DNA of 64,000 nucleotides from Dentipellis sp. KUC8613 (lineage: Eukaryota; Basidiomycota; Agaricomycetes; Russulales; Hericiaceae): contig NSJX01000005.1 in the NCBI GenBank assembly GCA_002286715.1, forward strand, positions 935,959 through 999,958, read 5' to 3'. A program made the translations under genes and the position numbers. Shown here piece after piece: positions 35,071-45,650 of this stretch (positions within the stretch are counted from its first letter, which is position 1; the number at the start of each line of letters is the position of its first letter). The notes under the pieces were generated by a model, which searched no databases, was not told the DNA's origin, and was given only the letters and a program-made list of their open reading frames with translations.

Positions 35071-35888
35071 ATGCCGATAGCGACACCAGAAGACCTGGTA
35101 AACGAGTAATGTTGTTCACCTTTGCATCGTTGCATCTTCTGACCAGCGGCAGATTCAAGCAGTCCGGCGAGTTCACTCGCCTCCGGCGCGACCTCCTCGC
35201 GCAATTCCAGAATTCCGTGCGTACCTTACGCCCTTATGTCTATACAATGATCTCACCCCTTTCACTATTTCAAACAGGATGGAATGAGCGCGTTCATGGC
35301 GCGCGTCGAGGACGTCGTCCAGAAGCGTCTCGACCTCGAGCACAACAAGCTCCAATTCATGCCCCAGGACTACGTGCACCGCGAGCTGCTGCAGGAACTA
35401 GATAGGTGCGTGACACCATACATATCACTGCTTCCAGCGCCGCTCATGTGCCATGGCACACACAGGTACCCGATCGTGGAACGTGCGATGGGCGATTTCC
35501 ACGCGAAGACAGGCGCTGAGATGTCCTCTCAAATCCGCAAGGCACTGCAGAAAGCGCTGAGAAAGGACAGGGGCGTTGCGGAGAAGGACGATGGTGCGTG
35601 TGCCGCGGTTCCTGTGTCTACCGGGGATGTGCGTGATGCTGATGCGGGGCGATTGTAGAGGAAGAGGACGCGGAGGATGCTGCTGAGTCCGAGGCTGGGA
35701 AGGACAAAGGGAAGAAATCTCCTGTGGCGAGCGAGAGGGCTTCTGGGTCGCCGATGGCCCTCGATCGCTCGAGATCTAATTCTCGGGAAGCTGTCAGTGT
35801 CAGTGGGGCTGCTACCCCTGCAGAGCCGACGGGTGCAACGTCTGTCACCAATGGTCGTAGTGATGTCCCTCCAATTGAAACAACTTGA
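35071..35888 (+). CDS. SHG1: COMPASS subunit Shg1 / BOD1-SHG1 domain protein
   Basis: About 190 residues in five exons. Shg1 is a small subunit of the Set1/COMPASS histone H3K4 methyltransferase. The spliced N-terminus MPIATPEDLVNEFKQSGEF is followed by TRLRRDLLAQFQNSDGMSAF, then RVEDVVQKRLDLEHNKL and HRELLQELDRYPIVERAM. This is the conserved helical BOD1/SHG1 domain. A low-complexity acidic and Ser-rich tail ends SDVPPIETT. Introns start near 35106, 35219, 35406 and 35593 (GT-AG). The start follows from the match of VNEFKQSGEF across the first intron. Length and domain position suit fungal Shg1 rather than the longer animal BOD1 proteins. Confidence 0.82.
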
Positions 35889-36223
35889 TTCGCGTTAGCT
35901 GAGTTCGTCGTCAGACGTTACAGCGCTGCATGGTTTTGCTAGACGAATAGTAGACGCTCGAGCGCTTACAACGAGAGGCGTCCAACTTGGGTCCTGTGGA
36001 TCCTGCTCTAGGTCCCCTCAAGCAACAAGGTTCGGACATGGAAGTCGTAAACATCAACGGTAAATCATATTGCACAAGTCAATTCAGACCAAGAAATAAC
36101 ATCACACAAAAAAACGGGTGCAGTCTGCATTCCAGTCATGGTGACACGAGGCGAAGAAAACAAGTCATCCGTACAGGATCATCTCGAAATGCGAAAGGCT
36201 GCTGCGTGGAAGCGATTAACAGG
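35889..36223. other. Convergent 3' intergenic region
   Basis: It lies between the ends of the Shg1-like gene (+) and secreted-protein gene 2 (-). No gene is seen. Confidence 0.45.
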
Positions 36224-37115
36224 TCAGTTCCAGAATTTGTTCAAAAGCGCTTGGTCGGCCTGGGTGGCAGTCCTGGACTTAGTCGCGCCAGTCCACGTCA
36301 GGAACCTAAAAGCAAATACAGCCCTCAATGAACATATCCCACAAAGAGCCCGCCAAGCCAAAACCGACGTACTGAGAGCTTCCCGAGTTGGCCAGCTTGA
36401 ACACCGACCGCCTCACCTCCCCGCGGAACACCGCCAACGTAATTTGGCCGCCCGTCAGCGCCGCGATTCCCTGGATCCCGACGTCGTCGTGCTCGTTGAC
36501 CTTCGTCACGTACTCCGCAGCCCGTTGGGCTCCCGACTCGACATTGAAGTCCTTCGCGGCCCCAAGGATGCGGGCACGCGTGCCGGCCCTCAGAACGTAT
36601 ACGGCTGGGATCCTGCCGCTGCGCGCTGCAATTTCAACAAAATCAGTACTTCACAGCATATCTGATCTGCAATGCAGGACGCGTACGTCTGTCGACCTTG
36701 CTCGCATCTGTGGTGATCCACTTGTAAGCCTGATCGTCATAGTTCTGCAGACAAGATGCGCAGTGGGTAAGCGAGGTCACTGGAACACTCGAGCGAAAAA
36801 ATACCTTGGTACCCTGGCGGGGCGCGAGTTCGAGGATAATCGGCTTCGAGGTGACGTCGGCCGCTTCGTAGCGGAACCAGTATTCCTCACCAGGAGCACG
36901 TGCTTCGAGGCCGTCGACGAAGAAGCCGTTCGTGCTATTGCTCGCGCTGAAGACGATGTCAGTTCGAGGACTTAGTCTCATGGAGGTAAGTAGATGCACA
37001 TTTCCTCGATCACGGCATCCGTGGCCTGCGTGTCAGCGGCGGGAGCAGGGGAGGCCTCGACAAGCAAAGCCGCCAAGGACAAGGCCGCGCACAAAACATA
37101 AGAGAGAAGCTGCAT
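36224..37115 (-). CDS. Small secreted protein 2 (paralogue of the gene at 14.4 kb)
   Basis: About 200 residues. The signal peptide MQLLSYVLCAALSLAALLV is followed by EASPAPA, a likely cleavage region. The mature protein contains EEYWFRYEAADVTSK, NYDDQAYKWITTDASKVDR, SGRIPAVYVL, NEHDDVGIQGIAALTGG, SVFKLANSGSSQFLTWTG and a final LLNKFWN. Introns occur at the same places as in the paralogue, and over aligned stretches most residues are identical. The insert STNGFFVDGLEARAPG before EEYW is longer than in paralogue 1. No domain is recognised. Confidence 0.8.
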
Positions 37116-37212
37116 GGTGACGATGAGAGTCAAGAAGCAGATGTGTGAGCGTGCAGATGAGAGAGACTGTGAAAGTCGGGCACTGAGGACGAGGACGTCG
37201 CAAAAGTCGCGA

Positions 37213-37219
37213 CTTTATA
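37213..37219 (-). promoter_or_regulatory. TATA box of secreted-protein gene 2
   Basis: TATAAAG on the minus strand lies about 100 bases before the ATG at 37115, matching the arrangement at the paralogue. Confidence 0.55.
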
Positions 37220-38014
37220 CCTGGGCCAGCACTCTGAACTAAAAATTAGACCCGTCCCAAGAGCCACGGGAGCCATGAAGACGCCCCTTGTTTTGTTACG
37301 ATCTGCACGGAAGAGTAAAGGTGTTGTTCACTTTCGTCCTAGAAAGCGATAGAAATGGTCGACTAAAGCTCACGTGCGCAAGTAATTGGGCCCTAGACCT
37401 TGATCCATGACAGTTCGAGGGATCGAAGGTGTGGCGAATATTGGAGCGATGTGGTGTAGACACCGCACGAGCACGCCGACGAGACTGTGCATGGCGCGTT
37501 GCGGCCCAGGCAGGCTGGGTGCTTGCTTAATGCAGCACAATTGTCCAAAGCCCTGGAATCTGCGAGTGGCTTCCATTGTGCAAAACACTAGAAATGAGGG
37601 CACCTTCACGTATTTCGGAATTTCTTACCATGGAACGTCGTTGTGTTTCCTGGGGTCGACTTGAACGTGTGAGCCCGTCCTCTGTGGCATGCTAGTCCAC
37701 GCATGCGCATGCCGTATGAGGACTGTACGCCTGTCAGGTGATCGCTGTTGGCTGCATCTGGAGGTGAATCGAAGAACGGACCTCCGGACTTAAGGAACGT
37801 GTGATCGGTGCCGTGCGTGTTTTCTGAGGACGGATACGTAAATAACAGGCATGTATCATTGAATGGCGAAAGAAAAGCCTTCTACAGGATCCGTAATTCT
37901 AGTGGAGGGGAAACCTAAGGACGGTGTCCTACCCAACAGTCAGCACAGGAAGGCACCCTGGTAATGGAGCATACCTGCATCGTGTCGGCTGGCCCGACTT
38001 GTCCATCAAGTAGC
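37220..38014. other. Intergenic between secreted-protein gene 2 and F-box gene 4
   Basis: Nothing is recognised apart from the second copy of the 16-mer TAGAAATGGTCGACTA (37350-37365). Confidence 0.4.
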
Positions 38015-39636
38015 TCACACAGGGTCAACTGGTACCTGTACCTCCGCCACCAGCTCTTTCAAGAGCGCGGCACTTCTCCCCGCCTCCTCTGCGTATCTTG
38101 TGATCTCCTGAGGATCGCTTTCTGGCTCGTCGCTCGACTCTACGTCCCATGAAATCTCATCATCCGGTAAGTGCTCCACTCGCAAACTCTTCAATGCACC
38201 GACGCCCTTATTCTTCAGAACCTCCGCGAGCAGCGATACTGGGACACCCCTCGTCGTAAGAGTCTCCATCCTCCGCATATCGAGACCATTGAGCATTAGC
38301 CGAAGGAAGCTCTTTGTCTCGACGTGCCCCTTCCAGCGCACGAGGAGGCTGCAGACTCTAGGGAGGCGATCAAGTAGATAGTGCATATCTGGATCCGTCC
38401 TATATCCACGGCCGTTGAACATGGAAAGAGTGCCGCTGTTCGTTCCAGACGAGGAGAATTCGAGCCGATCTTTGTCCGTGGTACACATGATACATAGACT
38501 CGCGGCAGGCGGAATCGCCGCGATAGTGCCCATGACGAGCGCGGCGTGATGGCAGAGACTGGAAGAAACCTTCCAGATCCTCAAGTCGAGGTTTCGCAGT
38601 CGTGATAGCGAGATGGGCGGAGCGGCAGAGACAGCACTGAGCTCTGTTCCGGCTTCGAATGGCACGCCGTACAGCTTCAACGATGCGAGTTGCGGACACC
38701 CTGAAAGTACGTCACGGAAAGTCTGCAGACTGAGCGAGATGGGTGCACCATGATATAGTCGCACATGTAGATGCACGAGTTCGCGGTATAGGGGGAGTGT
38801 CCATGGCAACCACACACCCGAGAGGTTGAGGACACGTAGTGTAAGCGTTGATGCAGAGCCCAGTGGGAGTGTGCCGGTATATATATAATTTTCGCGCGCG
38901 ACTGTCGAGAGGCCCAATTCGTGAAGCAGTGGAAGAGAGAGCGGGAAGTTGTCGAGGAGCTCGGGATACAGATCGATGGGTAAAGAGAACTTCATGCTTG
39001 CGATGCGGGGCGCGAGGTCGGATATTGTGCGATAATCCTCAGGGCCAGGGCTTCTAGATTCATCATCTAGAACTCGGAAGGCGATATGGACTGGGATGTC
39101 CTGTGAGCGCCTCACGGCGAGAGCAGCATACGCAGTCAGGCGAAGGTCGATGTGCTGCCACAGCCTTGGGGAAGAGAGCGTGAGGGACCGCCAGGAAGTG
39201 CAAACGGCGCCCAATTTCGCGAGCTCCCTGCGCCTTTTCTGAGAAGAGCCGAAAGCACGACGGGAAATGATGGCGAGGAGTAATTCCGAAGGGAGGATGT
39301 GAATAGGAGCGAGGTCGTTTAGCTGCGTCAGAAGAGACTTGAGAGGAGTCGATGCCGACAGTGGGGTGACAAGGATCTCTTCCAATGTATATGGGACGAT
39401 GCGAGGCTCGAGGGCAGAGAATAACGAGACAATACGCTGTTGAAGATGTTTTCGAGCGCGTGCACGGGATGCCATGTCGTTTGAGACATGTTCGAAAATC
39501 TTCGGGTCGGCATCATTAGCACTGAACTCAGACTGTTGTGCAACAATATCCACTCGTTCTGCTCTAGCATTTTAGATCAAATATTGTAACTAGGACAAGA
39601 ACAACAAACGAACATACCTCCTACGTCGATTGACAT
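38015..39636 (-). CDS. F-box/leucine-rich-repeat-like protein 4
   Basis: About 520 residues. Exon 1 is short (ATG at 39636, MSIDVG), followed by a GT-AG intron and a long exon. The exon has SRARARKHLQQRIVSLF, then the F-box LNDLAPIHILPSELLLAII, GAVCTSWRSLTLSSP and LWQHIDL. The Leu-rich part ends VAEVQVPVDPV. It is the most divergent of the four F-box paralogues here: the segment after the F-box (SRRAFGSSQKRRREL) is unlike the others. SCF adaptor function is inferred. Confidence 0.85.
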
Positions 39637-40135
39637 AGTACTCTCTAAAGACGTGCGACTGTGCCGACACGATCGATTGAGGCTGGCTTATACTGAGACT
39701 ATAAGGCTTGGATTTTGGAGTGTCGTGGTGGTCTATTGTAAGCTAAATTTCCAAGCCAGAGGGGCCATCAGCATGTAATGACTTAGATCTGTTCGTAAAG
39801 ACGGTGACAGATTCTGCCGGTAAGCACGGCTGAGCCGCTGCTGTTCAGGGAGGTCCGGATAACCCAAACATACCGGGCATATGTATACGACATAGCCTCT
39901 ATATATCTGCGCAAACATGCAACATAGTCTGAAAAGCCTGCGTTTGACTTGAGACCGGTAAGGCAGCTAGAAGCGATATCGAGTGATTATGTCCTTGAAG
40001 GTTGAAGGTGATGAAAGAGTCTTCCAGCTGAGCGATGGTCTGTCAGTACCGGAGTCCGGCCCGAGTTGCCGGCCCGAAGGCGCTGGGGCTTTCTAGTACT
40101 CAACTACCGTGAAGACCGTCAGCATTAATCCTACC
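39637..40135. other. Divergent upstream region of F-box gene 4 and the TMEM97-like gene
   Basis: About 500 bases with no coding exon, presumably a two-way promoter. Confidence 0.4.
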
Positions 40136-40895
40136 ATGGCCGCTATAGCTCGACGCACTCTGACGTCTCGTCCTCTGGATCTTGTATACTTCGCATTTTT
40201 CTTGGTACGCCCATAAATGCCCAACCGCCTCGGCTCATCGTTTGATCAAACTTCAGATTCATATACCAGCTACCCTGCTTGTCGACCTCCAGGCACTATA
40301 TCCGGAGAACGTCGTCCCTTCGATAGTCAAAGTCATTCCGTCATGGTACGTTGCGATGTCGGGTGACCCTCTCATTGGAGGTGTTATGGGTTTCTTCGCG
40401 AACCATGCTGAGCTGGCTTGGTTCAAAATATTCCTATGCCTCGAGGCGTGAGTTTTGTCTGCACTTTCAAGGTGGTTTTACCGACACGTATGTTTCAGCG
40501 TGTTCCAATTGCCGACGTTCGTGTTAGGAGCGCGAGGTCTCTGGAAAGGTACGCACAAGATTCTCGCATCTTCCTAACTGACTACTAGAGACCAATCTAA
40601 GCGTGTGCACCTTCTAGATTCACGAGCCATCTATGTCCTCCTCTTGATCTACGGCGCTTCTACGAGCACAACGACCCTCGCCTGCTTAGCCGTGCTGATG
40701 AACACGCCTACAACATCCCCGGAGACTCTTAGCAGGGGTATCGTCTCTGTGACACTCGAGCAGCGTCTAATGCTCTTGTCGAGCTATGTGCCGTTCTTCC
40801 TGCTTCCCTTATACATGACGCTAGACATGGCATTCCGCGTGAGGGCGCTGGTCGTGTCTGCACTGCGGGCGGAAAAGGCGAGCAAAGGGCGCTAA
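40136..40895 (+). CDS. TMEM97/sigma-2 receptor-like EXPERA-domain membrane protein
   Basis: About 190 residues in four exons with four predicted helices. EXPERA proteins (TMEM97, EBP, TM6SF2) sit in the ER and handle or sense sterols. Spliced sequence: MAAIARRTLTSRPLDLVYFA, FFLIHIPATLLVDLQALYPE, PSWYVAMSGDPLIGG, AWFKIFLCLEAVFQLPTFV, and a last exon with YVLLLIYGASTSTTTLACLA and LLSSYVPFFLLPLYM. The order RPLD...FFLIHIP...DLQALYP...WF..FL..E...QLP...Y.PF.L.P matches TMEM97. The C-terminus is Lys/Arg-rich (ALRAEKASKGR), like an ER-retention tail. Introns begin near 40205, 40448 and 40549. Confidence 0.88.
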
Positions 40896-41350
40896 AAACA
40901 TGTCACGTCTCAATTTACTCTGGAATAAGATATGTCGCTTTCTATGCTCTGCAGTTTCCTGCTCTCGACTGTCAACGTGGACTGGAGAACCTCAGAAAGA
41001 CAATTTCTGTTTCGAATTTCCACTGTTCAAGTAGCACGTGACCGCGACGCGTCCCCTTGACCCTGCGTCGCCAGCTGGGTCGACGCGTCCTCTTCCTCTT
41101 CCTTCTCTCCACCACCACAGAAAGTCGACCCAGTGTCCACATTCTGGTCCTGTCTTTTATCGGCTAAAATTGCTTCACCATCCGCTTCTACTGCTCTCGA
41201 CTCGAACGCATCACACTCGCTCTTTTTTCTGCTCGTCGTACGATCGATAACGCCAAACCGAGATCCAGAAAGTGAGGGCAAGCGGATGCATTGGGTCCAA
41301 ACTGTCGGTGGCTTATATGCAATTTACTCATCGTTTTTCTCTAGCTTTCA
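40896..41350. other. Intergenic region
   Basis: No gene is seen. A pyrimidine-rich stretch with repeated TCTTCC lies ahead of the next start codon. Confidence 0.4.
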
Positions 41351-41755
41351 ATGGATAACGCCATGCCCGCTCCTTCTGCAGCAAACCCCAATGCTTCTCT
41401 CCTTCCAGCTACTGCCGCAGCCCCGCGGGTCACCACCGTCATCGTCTCCATCATATGCGGATTGCTCGCCTCTTGTCTTTTTATCGCCGTACGTACAGAA
41501 TCTTTCTTATCGAATACTAGACCCAATCTAGCGCATACACAGGCCATCTTCCTGATCATCCGCTGCCGCACCGACAAAACCGCCACCCCGTCTCGCCGCC
41601 GCCGCTCTTCCTCGGTCCTTGAGCCTAACGGGTGGCACCCCATGTACAAGCCCGATCTCCCCGACCATGTCGAGCCTGTGTTGAGCTTTTTGTCCTTGGA
41701 GAGTAGAGCCTCTGTGTCGGTGACATCCTGCGCTACTGCAGTCAAATCTAGCTAA
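41351..41755 (+). CDS. Small single-pass membrane protein, unknown
   Basis: About 115 residues after removal of one GT-AG intron (GTACGT near 41488 to CACAG near 41543). A short Pro/Ala-rich N-terminus precedes one strong hydrophobic helix (VTTVIVSIICGLLASCLFIA plus AIFLII). A basic juxta-membrane stretch (RCRTDK, SRRRRSSS) and a short cytosolic tail follow. Positive residues after the helix suggest an outside N-terminus and inside C-terminus. No family is recognised. It could be unspliced, which also keeps the frame open. Confidence 0.5.
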   Translation: MDNAMPAPSAANPNASLLPATAAAPRVTTVIVSIICGLLASCLFIAVRTESFLSNTRPNLAHTQAIFLIIRCRTDKTATPSRRRRSSSVLEPNGWHPMYKPDLPDHVEPVLSFLSLESRASVSVTSCATAVKSS

Positions 41756-42778
41756 CAGATCGCCGCAGACACGAACCGCCACCTACGTACACGAACGCCG
41801 TATCTCTGAGCCAGCGCTATGCCACGACCGCCTGGCACGGCAGCCTCGTCTAGCTGTAACTGCCTCACCCCTATCTTGCACTCGCTCGCTCGAATGGACT
41901 TTCTCTGCTCTGCCCCCGGTGCCTCATGGACACAAACATATCGGACTATGAACCGTCTTTTCTCTCTTTCTGTTGCTTTCTTCTGGACTACGCTCTGCTT
42001 CTGCTGTCACGCTCTCTCTATTGCCTCGTCTGCATATACCCTGACTCTCGTTCCACTGTATACCCACCACATCAAAATCCAAGGCTCACGGACCTTCCTT
42101 TCTCGGACCTCCCCTCATTCCTGTCCCATCCTGTTCAATCCTGTAAAACAGAAATACCACCTATACACGTACACCATGTCCACCGCATCGCGCCGTACAT
42201 ACGCATATCCCTAGCCGTAGTAAATTATGCAATTATTTCAGCGCACCCAGCAGTGCCATGCGATTACAAACAGGATCTCGAGAAGTGCTGTCCGAAGAGG
42301 GGTAGGTACCATAACTTTGAAATCCTCTCGACTCCCAAATGTCCGCGGGCGGACCGGGTGGCAAAGCCGTGCTGCCCACATGTGTAAGCAAAAAGAGATG
42401 GTAACGAGCGGGGGAAGGGCGGAGGCGGAGGCGAAGGCGGGGTGGAGGTAGGGGTAAAGGTAGATAGAGGGGGTAATCGTACCTTGCCAAGGTCAGAGTT
42501 TGCGAGGGCGAGAGGGTAGGTGAGGGACGGGGCGTGCTCGGTGGACAGGGTAAGAGGGAGGGAGAAGGAACATGGGGGATACGTGTTATATGTAGGTTAT
42601 GTAGCTAGCGAGCGGGTCCACTACGTGAGCCGAGTCAAATTGCAAAGCGAGATCTAAAATGTTTGGGGCGCCGCCGCCGCCTCCGTGGCGCGCCGGCAGG
42701 TAGAACATACACGATGGATGGATGAGGGTAGTAAAACGAAAAGAAGATAAATGTCGCGGTACGGGGCAGGGGAACGGC
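41756..42778. other. Intergenic region
   Basis: No supported gene. A purine-rich G-run stretch (42,400-42,570) is present. The right end is the 3' flank of the Zds1-like gene. Confidence 0.4.
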
Positions 42779-45650
42779 TCACCGTCGCCTCGAGCTCTGC
42801 TGCTGCTGCTGCCACACCGCCAGCGGCACGTCCTCCTCCTCGCCTCCGCCCTCGGGGCCCTCGCTCGTCCGTGGTCTCCGCGCGGTCCCGGCCGCCACCG
42901 TCGCATGCGCGCTCGTCGTCTTGCGCGTCTTCCCGTTCAGCGACACGGGCGGCGGCTGCGGCGTCGCCGTCGCAGAGCGCGAGCGCCCGGGCGCCTTCCC
43001 GCCGCCTGCGCCCACGCCCGGCTGCGGGACGCGCTCCGCCGATGGTGCGTACCGGTTCTGCGGGGGCGGCGAGCGCGAGTGACGCGGGCTCGCGTGCGCG
43101 CCCGGCGGCGACTTGGTGCGCTGTGACGGCGGGTTCGATGACACGCGCGTCACGGGCGTCGGGGACGAGGGCGACGGGTACTGCGGCAGCTCAGGGTCGA
43201 TGGGCGGCATCGCGCCCGGGGGGAGCTGCGGGCTGCCCGTCCGGTGCGGCACCGGGTTCTGCATGGGCGTGTTGGGGACCGCCGTGCCGAAGTAGTGGAT
43301 CGGCGCGCGGTGCGGCTGTGGTTGCGCGACGGGCGACGGCTGGGAGGACCCTTGGTATCCGGACTGCGGGGGCGCCGATCCGCTGCGCCCTGGAGGGGGC
43401 GGGCCCCCGCCGTACCCGTACTCCTGCTCCATGGCGCGGTGCTGCATGTCGTATTGGGGCCCGCGCACTGGCATTTCTGCCCTGCGGTTCCCTGCACCTG
43501 TACCTGCTGCCGGCGTCTTCGTCAGGCTGCCTCTGCGAGACTGTGCCTTCTGCTCGGCGCGTTCCCGCTCGCGTTCCTTCTCAGCCTGCTCTTTCTCCGC
43601 ACGTTCTCGCTCCTCTTTCTCTTTGCGCTCTGCCTCCTGTCGCTCTTTCTCCTCAGGAGACACATTCTGCGCGTTCTGGGCTGCCCCGCCCGCCCCAACA
43701 GCACCCGCGCCTGCGGCGCCAGCCGCGGCACCCGGCTGCTGCTGCGCCTTGTTGATGACGCCGAGGTACCAGAACATGAGATTGCTGATGAGCACCTGCT
43801 CGTACAGCGCGCGGCGCGGATTCGCAAGTTTGATGTGGCTGAGCCGGTAGATCGCGCGCTCGACGTGGATCGGGTATCGCGAGTAGTTGTTGACACCCGG
43901 CGGCTGCGGCGAGGGCGAGGGCGTGCCGCTCTTCGACTTGGACGCGCCAAGGAGCGCGACGGCCGCCTCGCGCCCCGCGTTGTGCCCGTGGTGGCCCATG
44001 CCGTGGCCGCTGCTCTCCTCGTGCTTCTTCTTCGAGCCGCCGAAGAGCGCGCCGAACGAGAAGGACGACTGCTTCTCCTTCTCCTTCTCCTTCTCCTTCT
44101 CGCGCTCGCGCTCGAGCCGCTCCTCCTTCTTGCTCTTCTTCTCCCCGCCCCACTTCCCGAACAGCCCCTTCTTGTCCTTGTCCTTCCGCTGCTGATCCGA
44201 CGGGGCGACCGTGATCTGCGAGTTCGTGCGCTCGGGCAGGACGGGGCGGACGGGCTGCGAGGACGGCTCGTTGTACGACATCGACGCGCGGCTCTCCGGG
44301 GACGGTGTGCGCGAGGGCGTTTCTGCGGGCGCGGGGGGTACGACTTGGAATGGCTGCGGCTGCGGGTGGCGTAGCGGTATCGGTGATATAGGCAGCGGCG
44401 GCTCGGGCTCCTGCACGGGTGGGGGTGGGGGCGGAGACAGGGAGCGGCGGGGAGGCGGATGCTCCGCGAGGGTAAGTTCTAGGGAGGCCGACACGTCTTC
44501 ATCGGAGGTATCGTCGCGCGCGTAGGCGTCGAGAATGAATGCTTCGGTGCTGTAGGATTCGGGGCGCACGAGGCGCGGGGGTTCGTCGTGGATGCGGTCG
44601 GGCAGGCTCTCCGTGCTGAGCACGCGTTTGCGCGGGGGTGTCTCCTGCTCGCCGTGGTCGCTGGCAGAGAGGTCGCTCGAGGAGCGCGGTTCTGAGACCT
44701 GGCCGGAGGAGAGGCGCGCGCCGGGGCCACGACGTGTCGCGTTGAACCGGTGGCTGCCCTCGCCCGTCTGCCCGGGCTTGCGGATTTTTGTACGCTGTGC
44801 ACGGCGCAGGATCAGCCCAGGCGGGGGCACGATGATCGGCGCATCGGCGTCCTCGCTCATGTCTGGCATGTTGTCCATTTTGTCGATCACTACAAAACGG
44901 TCAGTGGCCCGGATGGCGGGGGAAAAAGGCGCGGGGGTGGGGCCCACCTGATGGGGCGACGTTCATGCTGAGGCTGCGGCGGAGGACCGATCTCAGCTTG
45001 GACGGGTCGCTGCTGTTCGAGGCCTCCTCGGCGAGCTCGTCGAGCTTCTCGAGGTCGCGGATCGTAAGCTGCGGCCCGCTTGCCTGGTAGTAGCTCGTGC
45101 GATTCCTGCGGAGCGGCACGACCCGCTCGTCCTCCGGCTGCTCGTGTTCTGATGGTTGGTACTGCCTGCTCAGCATCGACTTCTTGCGGCCGAGGCCAGA
45201 TGCACCCGAGGATGTCGAGGCGAGCGAGCTCATCGAGTTCGTGCGGCCCAAGGGCGCACCGCCGTCTGCGGGCGCCCGGGCGTGCTCTTTGAGGAATGCG
45301 CGAAACTGGGCGGGGTCGATCTCGGGGTGCATGCGCGCGGGGACCCAGAAGAGGTGGAAGGGGTCGTCGCTGGCGGTGGAGGCGGACTCGTCGGTGCCAT
45401 CGTTGGAGTGCGAGTCGCCGCTGGAGCTGTCGTCGGTGGCGGTCGGGGACCAGTACGCTGCGGCGGCGGCGGCGCCCTGCGCTGTCGTTGCGGGCAGATC
45501 GGGGTCGATGACGAGCCCGCCCTGCGCGGTCGAGCGCCGCCGGATGTCGCGCAGGTTCTCGACCTCGCGCTGGATTTCGTCTTGAGAGGGCTGCATCAGG
45601 GCGCTGGGCGTATGACCATCAGAGTGGGCGTGGGTCGGAGAGGGAGCCAT
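42779..45650 (-). CDS. ZDS1: Zds1-type protein (regulator of PP2A/Cdc55 and polarity in yeast)
   Basis: About 940 residues in two exons with one intron near 44,890-44,946. Yeast Zds1/Zds2 bind Cdc55-PP2A and affect mitotic entry, polarity and stress responses. Exon 1 (start MAPSPTHAHSDGHTPS at 45650) holds the conserved N-terminal block FHLFWVPARMHPEIDPAQFR AFLKEHAR. Exon 2 is mostly disordered (Pro- and Ser-rich) with a long charged run (EREKEKEKEKEKQSSFSFG). It then has the diagnostic Zds C-terminal domain: YPIHVERAIYRLSHIKLANP, RRALYEQVLISNLMFWYLG. A second charged coiled-coil-like stretch and a Pro/Gln-rich tail ending QQQQQSSRRR follow. The tail after the Zds domain is longer than usual. 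The start could lie further upstream, since the frame stays open to 45803. Confidence 0.85.

Noticed and set aside
44050..44110. CTC/TTC trinucleotide repeat as a microsatellite locus
   Set aside because: It lies inside the Zds1-like coding sequence and encodes a Lys/Glu run (EKEKEKEKEK), so it is better described as part of that protein.
42751..44374. Long plus-strand ORFs (334 and 376 aa) opposite the Zds1-like gene
   Set aside because: They are GC-rich shadow frames, full of Arg/Ala/Pro, antisense to a gene with a diagnostic domain.
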